Shown: in pieces, positions 10,545 through 22,857 of the stretch
Layout of the letters: each line of letters starts with the position of its first letter
Position numbering within the stretch: the first letter of the stretch is position 1
NCBI GenBank assembly: GCA_000467715.1
Contig: AJFK01000446.1
Location: 81,077-145,076 of the forward strand
DNA: 64,000 nt
Source of the DNA: Hysterium pulicare CBS 123377
Taxonomy: Eukaryota; Ascomycota; Dothideomycetes; Hysteriales; Hysteriaceae
Direction of reading: 5' to 3'
Notes under the pieces: model-generated
Seen by the model: only the letters and a program-made list of their open reading frames with translations
The model's database searches: none
Told to the model about the DNA's origin: nothing
Translations under genes and position numbers: made by a program

Positions 10545-11636
10545 GGATAACTTGCCTGTACATCGACATTGTGACATAGGCACTCGCCACCCTTTCCTTC
10601 GAATCTAGAAATGGAGGCTTGCTGGGATACTTGGGGCGTTTCACCTTGGAATATTTTCTTCTTGCTGTAAAATTTTCACCGGCTTGGGGCCTTTGGCGTT
10701 GTGGGACTTGGCGCCTTTTCTCTAGTGGAGCAGAGATGTCACTGTAACATCGAAGCAAAGTTTTACACATCAAAAACAACTCCTTTGCAAATTCTCACGA
10801 TACACCGCCTTAGTCGTACCACGTGTTCGGCCAAAAGCTCCCCGACCCGTGCCGTTGATAACCACGATACAACTTCACCGATAACGGCTGAGATTCCCGT
10901 TCGGGAAGGAAATTTTGGCGTCCCGAGGCACGTAGCTTAAAAGCAGCGGAACGGAAAGCAGTAGCATGAAACCGATGGGAGACGGGTGGATGGATCGGGT
11001 TAGAGAAGGTTGGAATGAATTAGGAAGTGCAGGACGCCATGATGCTATTCTGTGATAGATCGATCGAGATGGTGATGGACAGGGGTAACACGTGAATTAA
11101 AGACGCCGTGAGGACCGAAATGTCGTGCAGAGCTAGCGTTTAGTGAGGATTGCGTTTTGATATTGAGGTACCTACTATGTAGGTAGGGTGGTGAGCAGTC
11201 CGGTTGTGCATGTCTGAGGCTGGCTAACCATTTACGGATCGATGCTTGAGGGAGAAAGGATAGGCAATGTTGTAATCAATGAAAACTGAGAATGGGAATT
11301 TGATATTTTTGAGCCGGAGAATCTCGAGTTCGTTCTTGCACTAACATTGCCACTACAAAGCTGGGTGTTTGTATTTGGTCGCAATCGTTGCGATACTCGA
11401 TGGAAAGGGAATAGGTTTTCTGAAGTATGCAAGGCGAACATAGATAGTATGAACTAATTTTTCCAGATATGATCTACTGGCATCAACTTGGAAATGCAGA
11501 TTTTCGAAGTTGTCTGAATTGCAGGTGGGTAAATTCTCCGTGATACAGGGCAAGCGCTTTCCTAGAACGTACTCGGTGGAGGACAACTTGGCGAACTTCA
11601 TTCAACCTACCTAAGGTCGACCACACCACTGACATC
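10545..11636. other. Intergenic region upstream of the RUS-family gene
   Basis: About 1.1 kb with no convincing reading frame. It includes a small palindromic CTACTATGTAGGTAG patch near 11172-11188. Likely 3' UTR of the TAG1-like gene followed by the promoter of the next gene. Confidence 0.45.
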
Positions 11637-13588
11637 ATGAATACAACGAAGCTTGAAGTCGTGGAACATGATGAGGCAGGCAACATTACCTCTTCATACG
11701 TCGAGACTAGTTCATCCAAAGAAACGGAAGGAGGTCGAATCGATATCATTGTGGGTCCACACTCAGACGACCAGAACAGAAATTCCTCATGCTGACGCTG
11801 CATCAACGAAGCTTCCGGAGAAGACGAAAAGTTATTGGCAGCAATTCCTTGATGTTTTCCTTCCCGCAGGATACCCTCAAAGCGTATCAGAGGACTATCT
11901 TGAGTGGGTATTCCTTCATCCGACGGACGAGCTTTCGTCAGCTGTCAGCATTCTATGTTACACCTACTAATATGTGAGCCGCCTGTCATAATCAGATACC
12001 AAATATATGTTCGTCCCACCCTGCTCCATTCAAGTATCACGATTGACTTCATACAGGACTCGTTGCAAGCGTTTTCTAGCTCAATTGCCGGTCTACTTTC
12101 TTCACGTGCAGTTTTAGAAGGTGTGTTTACATTCATTTCGAGTTGCGTTCATGTGAAGTCATTGAGCATCCCAAGGATCCGGGCCTGTTGTGAAACTTTC
12201 CTGCCTGGGATATTGATTAATAACGCATTGTTGGCTCCGCGAACATCCTCTCCTGCTGTCAGATCGAAGCTTGCTAAATGAGGATGGTGATATAGGTGTG
12301 GGAGTGGGAGATGCATCTGCATCACCTACGGCAGCGCTGCTGCTGTCCGTTTTGCAGGACTCGATGGGCCGAATAGCAACCATTTTGTTTGCGCACAAGC
12401 TGGGTACATCCTTGGAACCGGAATGCAAGATGTATCGACTTGCAGCAGACATCTTCAATGACACAGCAATGATCCTCGACTGTCTCTCGCCAGCATTTCC
12501 AAAGGCAATTCGTGTCGGCATACTCAGTTTGTCGAGCGTGCTCCGTTCCCTATGCGGTGTAGCTGCAGGCAGCTCCAAAGCCAGTCTCAGTGCTCACTTC
12601 GCAAGGTATGGCAATTTGGGAGAGCTCAACGCCGTAAGTAATCGGTGCGATTACTTGACTAAGATATATCATATTCCTATTGTCTCATATGTTTCATATC
12701 ACTCCCCACGTGCGAATATAGACGAAGATAAGTGTCATACTAATCAATTTACAGAAAGATTCAAGCCAAGAAACTATCATATCACTCCTGGGCATGTTGG
12801 TAAGTAGCCAAGCGATTGATCCGCTCTGTGACTCGATACCCGACTTCGGCTGATCAGGCTGATTGACGATTCATATACAGGCAGGGAGCGTTGTGGTTTC
12901 CTGGGTCTCGTCTCCAATGGCAACGTGGTCGACTCTTATCTTACTACTGTCAGTCCACATTGCGACAAATCACGCCGCTGTAAGAGCTGTGAGCATGCGT
13001 TCACTTAACCGTCAGCGGGCAAATATCGTCCTGTCCCACATCATGCAACACGATAAGGTCCTGAGCCCAATCGAAGTCTCCAAGAGAGAACGAATATTCG
13101 AGCGAGACGGGGTGTTACGATGGGCGAACGATGAAGTGATAGGTCATGCAAGAATCGGCGTAAATGTGAACGCCATATTGGAGCGTCTCGGCCCCAGCCA
13201 CGAACGCACTAGATCAATCCAGCTTCAAGCCATAAAACTGTCCGACTTGATGCGGCTCTACGCCGATGAAGCTTACATCCTTTGGTACGACGCAAAGCCT
13301 TCGGAAGCCCTGATCGTCTTGAAGCAAGGAGCTAAAGCGGCCGATCAGCTCAAGGCTTGGGCACAGGCTCTCTTGATCGCCAGCCGGGCAAAAGCTGCTG
13401 CACGACAGTCTAATAAGCCTTTATCGGATGCAGACTTTGATGAACTGAGCTTGGCATTAAAGGCGACCAGCAAGACTTTTGACTTGTATATGGACAAACT
13501 TAAAACGGCGGGCTGGGACCTCGATATTGCAGCGCTAGAGACGACGTCTGGTACCCGAGCGATCATTAAAACGTCGAACGAGAATTGA
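11637..13588 (+). CDS. RUS (root UV-B sensitive) / DUF647 family membrane protein
   Basis: Seven exons can be placed: 11637-11750, 11812-11903, 11996-12008, 12057-12120, 12296-12633, 12755-12799 and 12881-13588, giving about 457 residues. The third exon is only 13 nt and supplies YQIY between EDYLE and DSLQAF, matching the family pattern DYLxYQxxDSLQ. The family hallmarks are LEGVGVGDA (about 92-100), DSMGRIATILFAHKLGT (from 115), RLAADIFND, and LNRQR (264-268). Hydrophobic stretches around 222-250 fit membrane segments. RUS proteins in plants are linked to vitamin B6 homeostasis and auxin transport; the biochemical activity is not established, nor is the fungal role. Introns 1 and 2 use GTGGGT donors; the others have GTTCGT, GTGTGT or GTAAGT donors. 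The first 35 residues are polar and poorly conserved. Confidence 0.88.
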
Positions 13589-16364
13589 AGCACCATCTGG
13601 ATGTTAGGCGAACAGCTGATCCGGGTGATCGCCGCAGCCTTCTCCCCTGTTCTTTAATGTTTCACAGTGAGTTGTTTCAACATCTCCAGTCGACCGAACC
13701 TCTCTTTTCTTCGTCGATGGGAGTACTTTGGAGTGTCCGGATTTCACTCCGGACTGTAGGGGCTCTAGGTGGCCTAGCAAGTAACGCATTGTCTTCAAAC
13801 CCGGATCACGAACATATATGTGGCAAAGATTTTCGCACCCAGGATTTTGTCTGATGAGATGAGATGAGATGAGATTGAGAAAAGCTTTGAACACGACGGG
13901 AATACAATGCGACGGGCTGTTGAAATTGATGGTACTACTAAGCATGGAAAATTCTGCCGAACAGAGAGAAAGATTGAGTTGGCGCGTGCGGTGCCTGCAT
14001 ACCCATCGGCCGGTGTTGATTAAGGTGTTGAGATCTTGACGCAGCCTAAACTCACCGCCATGGAAGAAACGCCGCATGAAATGCGGTTCAAAGCCGAAGC
14101 GGCATTGGCGGCTTTCGCTCTACGAGAATCTTTGTTGAGAAAGCCGCTTGCCGTCGGGCGTGAGGAGGAAGTTCTAGAGGGAACACGGCGCGTAGAGGCT
14201 GGCTGAGCTTTGCGTTTGCAGCTTCGGGCAACGTTGATATAAAGACGATTCGTTGTCGGGTCAAGTCATACGACCGGAAGGCGATCGGCAAATGGTGGCT
14301 TAAGGCTGCCCCTTTCAGTAGGCTTCTAGAAGGTCGGCTTATCTGCATGGAAGCCTTGGAAGGATGCAAAGGACAGGGGCGCGTTCAGTCAGCGTGAGAT
14401 GCTGACGCTTGACCATCGCCTTACGAGCCTGCACTGTCGGAAGACGGTTAATTATTGGCAAGGCGGCACGTCCGCGGCCATCGCTTCCACGCTCCCTGGC
14501 GGTGGATCCAACACCTAATAGAAATCTCAATGCGGCATGGCTTTTTCATTAGCTACATGAGGCTCTTCGCCAGTTTTTTTACCTGCTGTCCCCGTGCATG
14601 GATGGTCTTACGAAGACAAAGGCGAAGAGGCGAAGAAGAGGCGTGGAAAGAATGGAAACGGCGTAGAAGGCCGTTTGTTGGCGGATTTCGCAAGCGCTAG
14701 GCAAGACTTGGGCCTGGGTGGAGCCGATGAGTACAAGCAACGCTGCGGTCGCGTCACTGCAATGGGGTGGGGTTATCGTGATCTGGAGACACTGGATGGC
14801 ATCATCCCGTCACCGTCTCAAATTGGCTTTATTCACTCTTGTCGACAAGGCCAGACAAAGCCAATGATGGCGGCGCACTGCATATCACACGGCGGGAGCA
14901 ATAGCCACACCAACGGCGGCTGCTCAAAGGACGACGTCTTCGAACGACGATGGTTGCGGAATGTGAGCTCCCAGAGCTCGCTGTGCGCATGCATCTCCGA
15001 ACTCGCGCCGGGGGTGCAGCGCTCGACGGCCATGCTGCCAATGCGGCCAGCGGTAGGGAGCAATACTCGTCGCCAGGAGTCATGCGCGATGGGATAGTGG
15101 ACTGTTGGCTCTTTGACTACGCTGACTACCTGGAGGGCATGGGCGCAAAACTCAGGCCAGGCAGCTTGTCCAGAGACGGGCTGCGACAGTGGTGGTACTT
15201 GCAGCGACGTCGAGTGGCAACAGGACTGGCCAGGGTCGGCGCTCCAGGCAATCACGGCGGGCGGTGGGCAGCCGCTAGGCCGTTTCAACAGGGAGCGTTG
15301 GCGTGGGCGGGGGCTTGGCTTCTTTATTGTTTCTAGCGCTTCTAGGGCGGTAAAAGCAGCGGCGAGCGCCCCGGCGTCTCCTCATGCTGATTGGGATCGA
15401 AGCTCGGGAGAAGCATTAGGGCGCTGAGGGCAGGCCGCGCAGAAAATGGGCAGGCCGTCTGAGCTCCCTCCCAGCACAGCAGCCAGCAGGAATCGACTGC
15501 GCATGCCATCCCCGACTAATCCACATCCTTCATGCCACTGCTGCATCTCCACCTCTGACATAGCATCCTGCCCACGCTATTCCTCGCTCTTCCTCGCTCC
15601 ACTGCACGCTTCCACACCACACCAAGCCGCGGTGGAACCTGGCCTCTGCTGACCCAGGACACTGCCATTTCCTCAAAACCATCTCCCTCGCCTCTCAGAC
15701 CTCATCCCGACAATCTGTCTTGTCTTGCCTGTGCTGTCCGTCCTTGTAATCCCTCGCCGCCTTCCTTTCGAACACCTCCATAGCCTGCTGGACTGCTACC
15801 ATCTTCATTCGACTCACCCTCTCCTTCGCCCCCGTTCATTCCCAATTCTCGCCGCCTGTCACCACCGCCTTCGCCTCTTTACGACGCCGTCCTGCATACA
15901 CCCGCGTACAACATCGCTAGCGAGTCTCACAAAGCGTGCGGAACCTCTTGTTGTCCTTCCTAATACGAGATCGGGATAAGGAAAGCTGCTTGCGTCGGTG
16001 GACACAACAATTGATCCGTCCTGTAGTTCTTCGGTTCGAGAAGCCGTGCAGAACGAAAGCAAACTTCAGCCATACCTTGCACGTAATCTGTGTTCACTAG
16101 TCACTGGTCACTGGTCGGCCGTGCATTGCGTCCCTACTACGTCTTGCCATAACGACGACTTATGCCAGCCCATGTTACGACTACTATAACACCTAGACCG
16201 TCCACCACGTTCCGCGTACGAATCTAGTTCCACCATAAACGTACTTCAAACTGGCGTCACGACATCGCCCTCCGCGGCCAGTGCAGTTTTGTTCCTGTTC
16301 AGGTTTCGACGAGAAGAACAGAAATAGCGCCAACAGCCTATACAAAGAACTCTGGAGAAGCGTT
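13589..16364. other. Long leader/promoter region upstream of the RGS gene
   Basis: About 2.8 kb without a supported gene. Frames on both strands are mutually overlapping and rich in Arg, Ser and Pro, as in GC-rich noncoding DNA. From about 15450 the plus strand turns strongly CT-rich, typical of a fungal 5' leader. Long leaders are usual for signalling genes, so part of this is probably RGS 5' UTR. Confidence 0.4.
13854..13875. repeat. GATGA pentanucleotide microsatellite
   Basis: About four perfect copies of a GATGA/GAGAT unit in noncoding DNA downstream of the RUS gene. Confidence 0.8.
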
Positions 16365-17537
16365 ATGCGAAGTCGAAGAATTGGAACGCCTGTGCTATCA
16401 ATACGAACTTCTTCAACAGAATCCTCCCCTCGCTCTTCGGTCACTTACGACGATTGTGAAGCCGACGACGAGGGGATTATGATTATGGCTGAATACGCAC
16501 CCACAAAACCTCTGTCGGTCGCGATACCAAAAGGATACCTCGCGGGCCCGTATTGCCCGCGACGTCCAGCCCTATCGGAAATCCTCGCAAATACCGCACC
16601 TTCGCCATGGACACTCAGTGCCTTCATGGCCTACCTCTCACAAAACCACTGCCTAGAAACTCTAGAATTCACAATGGATGCTTCACGTTACCGAAAACAC
16701 TACTCGAAGATGGCTGGTCGAAACCCAGGCTCGCCGATCTCTCCTCTTAGCGATGAATGCACCTACGTCAAAATGCTGTGGCAACGATTACTAGATGCTT
16801 ACATCGCCCCAAATGGGCCAAGAGAAGTTAACTTGCCAAGCGACGTTCGAGATTCATTACTTTCCCTATCAGACTCATACGTGCCCCCACACCCATCAAC
16901 ACTGGACTCGGCTGTCGCTAAGATCTACGAATTGATGGAGGAATCCGTGTTGGTACCATTCCTCAATAGCGTTTGCCCGCAGACAGCCCATCCCGACAGT
17001 GGCTACGAGCAACACTCGGAAAGTGGTCTACTTCGATCACATACACGGTCCTATGACGAGCGAGGAATTCACAGTCGCAACAACGCCATACAGTCCTCAC
17101 ACCAGCGTGCCTCCGCTCCATCATCTCTAACGTCCGGATTCATGCATCCTCGGTCGTTCACTCACTCACGCTTTAACTCTACTCCTGCAACAGCAGCATC
17201 AGCGTCGCCCTCGTCGCGCGTTAATGCGGGATATGGGAGTGGAAGTGACGCCCTCACCGACGATTCGGGAAGTGCTGGTAGCCCGGCCGCATTAGATGAC
17301 CCAATGACACCGCCAACCACACCGCCAATGAGCGATTACAGTCACTACACCAACTATTATGAGAACAGCAACGGTACACCGAGCCCAAGGGCAAGTCGCG
17401 GTGACCACAACAACAGTATTGCTAATTCCACAAAAGATGGTTGGAAACGCGTCAGTAGTAAACTATGGCCGAAGAAGCGAAGCGGAGGCACACTACGAGA
17501 AGAAGAGCAGGGAGCCGTAGAAGGAGGGCTGTTCTAA
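16365..17537 (+). CDS. RGS-domain regulator of G-protein signalling (RgsA/Rgs2-like)
   Basis: Single-exon frame. RGS proteins speed GTP hydrolysis by G-alpha subunits and so damp heterotrimeric G-protein signalling. The domain begins near RRPALSEILANTAPSPWTL and continues through FMAYLSQNHCLETLEF, a typical RGS helix set. It resumes after a Ser/Pro insert at MLWQRLLDAYIAP and closes with VAKIYELMEESVLVPFLNSV. The C-terminal 170 residues are disordered and Ser/Pro/Thr-rich and end in a basic patch (WKRVSSKLWPKKR) that may bind membrane. The arrangement resembles Aspergillus RgsA and yeast Rgs2. The start is uncertain: 16365 is the first in-frame ATG (390 residues), while ATGs at 16479 and 16485 (352 and 350 residues) place the RGS domain nearer the N-terminus, as expected for the family, and have an A at -3. 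Confidence 0.85.
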   Translation: MRSRRIGTPVLSIRTSSTESSPRSSVTYDDCEADDEGIMIMAEYAPTKPLSVAIPKGYLAGPYCPRRPALSEILANTAPSPWTLSAFMAYLSQNHCLETLEFTMDASRYRKHYSKMAGRNPGSPISPLSDECTYVKMLWQRLLDAYIAPNGPREVNLPSDVRDSLLSLSDSYVPPHPSTLDSAVAKIYELMEESVLVPFLNSVCPQTAHPDSGYEQHSESGLLRSHTRSYDERGIHSRNNAIQSSHQRASAPSSLTSGFMHPRSFTHSRFNSTPATAASASPSSRVNAGYGSGSDALTDDSGSAGSPAALDDPMTPPTTPPMSDYSHYTNYYENSNGTPSPRASRGDHNNSIANSTKDGWKRVSSKLWPKKRSGGTLREEEQGAVEGGLF

Positions 17538-20500
17538 CACGACATGCTCGGTTGATCTACCCACTCCTACGATCTCTCTACCCTCGACTCCGATTCCTGA
17601 CTCAACGCTTTCGCCTGACGGAAGCTTCTTTCGGACACCTAGACCCCACTCTACTACGGCACTATAATTAGAGAGTCGTCGTAAATTCACCCAAGTTTTA
17701 GACCAATCTCTTTCCATCGGGATAATGAGGGCCTTAGATATCCCGACAACCTCCCGATGAACCACCGGACTGGACTTGAACTGGACCGAACGTATACGAG
17801 CGAATCATGATGTTACTATTCAAGCGTCTTGAATTTTATTGCATGCATGGCATTTTTGAGGAGCACAACAGTTTGCATAGAGAAACGGCGTCTTGAGTTA
17901 TTCATAAAACAACCCTTATCATAGTCGTTGTTGATTGGAAATCCTCTTCATACATGATTTCTGAACGAATTTCATTACTTCTCTTCCCAAAGTACGGCGA
18001 ATACAGGCGAAATCTGGGAGGCATTTGATATTGCATTTTCAACCGAAAGAGAAATGGGGGTTTTGCTTTTGACATTTTTGCTCAAAATCAGAAAGAGTGG
18101 GCCAACCGGCGTTCTTTTTAATTTGGGAGTTCCGAATTCATCTTCTTCTTCAGCCCAGGGCTACGATTTTGTTGTTATTACTTCACTACGTTGTCACCTC
18201 CCGGTCCAAGGAGCGGGACATTTTTGTTCGATTCTAGAGATACTTGTTTTGCTGGAGGAGCCAGGGTTTGAGGGGATTGGTGCTTTTTTTGGAGAGAGAA
18301 TAGACGGAAGATGAAGAACGCCAACTGCATGTTATGGGTTGTGTTGCATTTTTGGGAGCGGCTGTTTGGACGAATCTTTTGGTTTCCATGTTGATAATTA
18401 TTATCTTAGCCTTAATCGGTATTAACTATTCCCTGCATACTTACTCAAACTCTGTGCCTTTTTGTTTTCTCGTGAGCTCAGTCAGGTTTTTTTTATCTCC
18501 TATGATATGAAGCTCTAGTATTACATCCTCTAACCATCCCGTTAAACCAGCGACTACTCAACCTACTCGCTTCACCCTGACCCTTATCTCCAGGGAGTCA
18601 TGGTAGGCAGGTATGTTGCTTTAAGCTTAACACTCGTGATCCCAGAAACAGATAGGGCTGATCCCATAGTCCGCCATTTAGCCTTTTGCAGAATTTGGGA
18701 TTCGGGAACTTGGGATCTCTTGTTCCTTTCCTCTATGGGAACGGAGGAGTGGATTTCGCGCTGGTTGTGGTTATGCTTGTGATTGTTGATCCTGGCGGTG
18801 AGGTGGGTTTCAGATGTCATACTTAGGCGAGGAGGGGACGCGTAGGTTTCGTTAGGGGGGCCGGGCTGGGTTTCGGGTTTGGGAAGTATGGAGGTGAGGC
18901 TGTGTGAGGGGTGGGTGACGTGTGCATTTGTCTGCGAATGTGTGTGTGTTGTGATTTGAGAAGTGAAAATATGTGTAACGTGGGCCTCATCTGATACTGT
19001 AGGTGGTGTGTGTGATATTCCCATTCAAGGCACGTTAAGGTAAGATCTACGAACGTCTTTTTTGACATCTCGAACACCACCTGCTACGAAATTCCAATAC
19101 TACCTAGAAGTCAACTCCTATGCTATCACCACTAGACCGCTGTCGTCCTCGTGCTTTCCTCACATTAACCACTAAAAACTTATCCTATATCCTCTCAGGC
19201 CGGGTTCAAGGACTCAAACACGGCTTTAAGCAACTATTATATATTACCACAGCCCGCCCGCCTGCATCGGGCAAACCGTGCATCCATCTTTCTTCCAGCT
19301 TGGCGCCATGGCGATTAGCGATTGGGGGTGCGGATTCGGAATCGCATCGCATCGCACATGTCATGTTGGCAACGGTTCCCCGGCACTGCTGGTAGCATGA
19401 TGAGGCGAAGGCGGTTGCGGTGCGCGGTTCCGGGGCGGAAGCTGTGTTAGAGGCTTGAGAGATGTCTAATTCGTTGGGTTGGGGGGGTATTTCCGGGTGG
19501 AGGACGCTGCTGGGGTTTTCTCTCATCTCTGGGTGCATGGAATAGACGTTGAGAGGCTTGTCGGGAAAGAGAGGGAGAGATGGAGAGAGGTCAGTTGGGG
19601 TCACATGTGCTGTCGCTGGCTAGTGAGGTACAGTATAAGCCCGCATAGGTAAGTTAGGCATCCTGATTCCCTTTCGCGGCTTGCATCCACAGTGGTGGTA
19701 CAAATCCTTTTGGCTTGCATATCGCATTCGTATAAGCATTCGGTGGGCCGACTAGAACATCGGGAACAGACTCAGCCTTGGGTCCAAGTTTCCAACACAA
19801 TCCTTCACGCCGCCTTTCCTGAGGAATTAAATCCGCGCCTCTACCTAGTACGCCGCAGGTTCTGGGTCTGGTCTTGAAGAATCCCATATCTCGATCGTGA
19901 TGATGTTGGCTTTTTGATTTCCTGGCCCACCAACCGCAGACCCGCTCCCCAGCCTCGATTATTGGAGGTGGTATGTTAGAAAGGGGATAAAAATAACTAC
20001 CGAGACATGCATACATTTTATTAATCTTTTTACTTGGGGAAGTCTTAACTACGTACTGGCGGAAGATCCCGCGTTGATTTAGATGAAAATGCTCATCCGG
20101 CTCCCGCGTTCGCGTGGCATCTCCTTGATAGTACAGTTGCTCCTACGTAGGTATGGACGTGGTTTGTTCAATGGGGTATTCCGCTCCCAGGCCTGTCATT
20201 GTTTCCTACAAAGCGGTTTGATTCATTTAATGTGCATGCACCACAGGCATCGCCCTCCCGGGAGCGGGAGTAGAAGAGCAAGACTTTCAAGTTTCTGCAT
20301 CATCCCCCCCAAAAAAGAGCACAATATAATATATTCCCGCGAAACCCATTGGCGAGAATCAGAAAAGATCGGATACCTCGGCGACGAATTTAAATTATCT
20401 CCCAACTCCAGTTTCTGAGAAATCGAGAAGGGGGTTTGAATGAATAAGGCAGGTGCTTTGCATGCGACTCATTGGCATCAAGAATTCGAAGTCTTGTTCC

Positions 20501-21119
20501 AGTGGTTGGGTAAATGACTTAACCCGGTACTGGCCCTTGCTGTGTATGCACAGATACTCTGCGTACCGAGGAAGTTGAGCGTGTGACGTCCTCCTCTTGC
20601 CTAATTTAAATTGCTCTCAAGACTAAGCTTGAGCATATTTGGGGATTTGGGGGCTTCCATGTCGCTCGTAGGGCTAGGTATACCTGTGCTTGCATATACT
20701 CGGGGTAAAGCATGGTATGTTGGGAGCATGGTTTGTGTGCAATTGCCGTGGTTCGTTGGAGGCGGTAGGGAGGAGCGAGTAAAGTTTTTGGGGTTTGGGG
20801 TTGGATATATTGGAGAGATAAGACTAACAGAAGTCGTGATTTCTTCATGCCTTCTGCGTGGGATGGAGCCGGTGCATGTGCAAGTGATGAATGAGGGAGA
20901 AGCTCCATGGACTATCGTGCCACATTGGAAAGGGCGGTAAAAATAGGTTGGGATGTTTATGTTGCGAAAATAGATACTTCTACTACTTAGTGGTACTTAT
21001 GTGTACCTGGTATTTTGCATTGCTGAAAGAGACCCAGAAGTCGAACAATCCCCACATTGTGAACAGCTCAAACGGACATCGGCTTTCCTCAAACGGATGG
21101 TAAAATCGAGCTAGTCATA
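17538..21119. other. 3.6-kb gene-free stretch
   Basis: No frame on either strand shows family resemblance or convincing composition. It includes a TG-rich patch around 18938-18955 and several short homopolymer runs. No tRNA, rRNA or transposon ends were recognised. Confidence 0.45.
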
Positions 21120-22034
21120 TCAAATAAATGTGTTTCCAGCCAATGGGCTGACCCATTTCCCTTTTCTCGCCGCTTTCATCTCTGCGTACAGGGCTGGGTT
21201 TATACCCTTCTTCTTGCACTTGTTCAGTTCTGTGTCACTTAATCCGCTTATGTCGTGATGACTTGCCTTCCATTCTCTACTCCTCTGAGACGAACTGTCT
21301 GTGCTTGGGTAACCTAGCCCCGATGGTCGACCTGATGATATGGTCGTGTTTAGACTTGGAGACCCACTGCGCTCTGATCGTTGATCGAAAGATATTCGCT
21401 TCTCAATTTCTAAATGTTCTGGTAGGAGCAGAGGTTCTGGGTTTCTGCCTAATTTCAGCTTGCGGATTAAAGAGACGGCGGCGCGGTTGTAGGGACTGTC
21501 GGAGTGGGTCGAGTTGGATGCGGATTGACTTGGGTCCGAGATATCTGAGGTTGTGCGGAAAGAGTTTGTGAGAGAAGGTGTGGTATATGATCGGTCATCA
21601 ACCTCATCTGCAAATGAACTGTCCGTCAACCCAGCGGATTCAAAGCTGGGACGGAATTCGTGCTCTTCCTCTTCACCATATAGTGAGTTGATTGTAGGGA
21701 CGGAGTCTATCGTCTCAAGAGAGCTCCAGCGCCTCAGTGGACGAGGGGCTTTAGGGTTTGACGGTCTTCGGTACGGTGCAGCTCTCTCTTTCGAACTCGG
21801 ATTCTTTCGGGAAAAGTCCCAATTACGCTGTGGGGGAGGTGCTGGTCGTGTTCTGAGAGGACTTTTCTGAGGAAGAGGAGGAGGTGCCGGAGGGTTCCTT
21901 GGGCTGCCTACAGAAGCGGACCTTTGTCGAGCTATCGGAGGAGGAGCTGCTGGATCCCATTCGTCGTCGTCCTCATCTAGGATGATGATTCGAGATCGCC
22001 GAATTGGTGGAGGTATGGCATCGTCTTCGTCCAT
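21120..22034 (-). CDS. Disordered fungal protein with conserved basic C-terminal tail
   Basis: Frame of 304 residues starting at the ATG at 22034 (MDEDDAIPPP). The N-terminal half is rich in Pro, Ser, Arg and acidic runs (DEDDDEWD, APPPLPQK), including several polyproline stretches that could bind SH3 or WW domains. The middle is Ser/Thr-rich. The last 45 residues are different: they are ordered-looking and basic (GLSDTELNKCKKKGINPALYA and AEMKAARKGKWVSP). I recognise this tail style from uncharacterised filamentous-fungal proteins but cannot assign a function. The frame stays open upstream for 42 more codons with a hydrophobic segment, which I treat as leader because its composition is unlike the rest. 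It is convergent with the RGS gene and divergent from SOG2. Confidence 0.7.
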   Translation of the reverse strand: MDEDDAIPPPIRRSRIIILDEDDDEWDPAAPPPIARQRSASVGSPRNPPAPPPLPQKSPLRTRPAPPPQRNWDFSRKNPSSKERAAPYRRPSNPKAPRPLRRWSSLETIDSVPTINSLYGEEEEHEFRPSFESAGLTDSSFADEVDDRSYTTPSLTNSFRTTSDISDPSQSASNSTHSDSPYNRAAVSLIRKLKLGRNPEPLLLPEHLEIEKRISFDQRSERSGSPSLNTTISSGRPSGLGYPSTDSSSQRSREWKASHHDISGLSDTELNKCKKKGINPALYAEMKAARKGKWVSPLAGNTFI

Positions 22035-22857
22035 CTTTCGGCAGTAATAATAGTGCGCAGTAGTTAATACAAAGAGTACCAAGGGAACAAATTGAAGTTG
22101 ATCAATTGCTATGATAAGCCGAGAATAAAAGTGCATCAACCTATCTGACCCTGCATGCATACTGACATCACGACAGTAGGAACCCCGTGGTATAGTCCGA
22201 TGCTCTTAGGCATGGCGTTCCTGCCGTCCACCAACGTCATTGTTAAAACAGCGTTGAAGGCGGGAAACTACTGGCGATGATCTTACACACGCTGTAAGTA
22301 GAGTCTATGTACCTTCTTCCCCGCTTTCTAGAAGACATGGCTACTGCGGTCGAGGGAGACGAGGGGATCCGTGGCGTTGAATCTCGATGAACGTCTCGAC
22401 GGCCCCTCGTATTGCGCGGACAGCATTCCCGTGATGTGGTAGACCGTTGATGATGGCGTCTAGTGTGGGTCTGTCTATCCACTTTGGTGGGAGCTTAAAC
22501 AGAGGTCGCTATCTTTGACAGCTATCACCTGTCGACTGTCGCGATAGCTTGCCGTTACCCTACTTCCCCAAGGCGATACTGGTGATGGCTATTGATTAAG
22601 CAGGCTGAGGTTGGATGCTGACATGATGCTCGTCTATCTCATACAAGTCTCTAAACTGCCTTTTCCTCGCGCTGTAAGGGTGTCTATGACGTTTGGGGTT
22701 AGACCTGAAACGGATTAGCCGACAGGGGCGCACTGGCTGCTTGAAGATTCGTTGTTCCTGCGTCTGCATCCCGCTTCACCACGATAGACACCAATGTCAC
22801 CACAATGGGTCCCAGTATCGTCTTCCTCCTAGCCCCTGCCCCGATCAAGACCTCATC
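22035..22857. promoter_or_regulatory. Divergent intergenic region upstream of SOG2
   Basis: About 0.8 kb between divergent start codons. No gene is supported. It should hold the promoters of both neighbours; I see no clear TATA box. Confidence 0.4.

Noticed and set aside
16281-16364. N-terminal extension of the RGS protein upstream of 16365
   Set aside because: The extension has no ATG (it begins at GTG), so it is treated as 5' leader.
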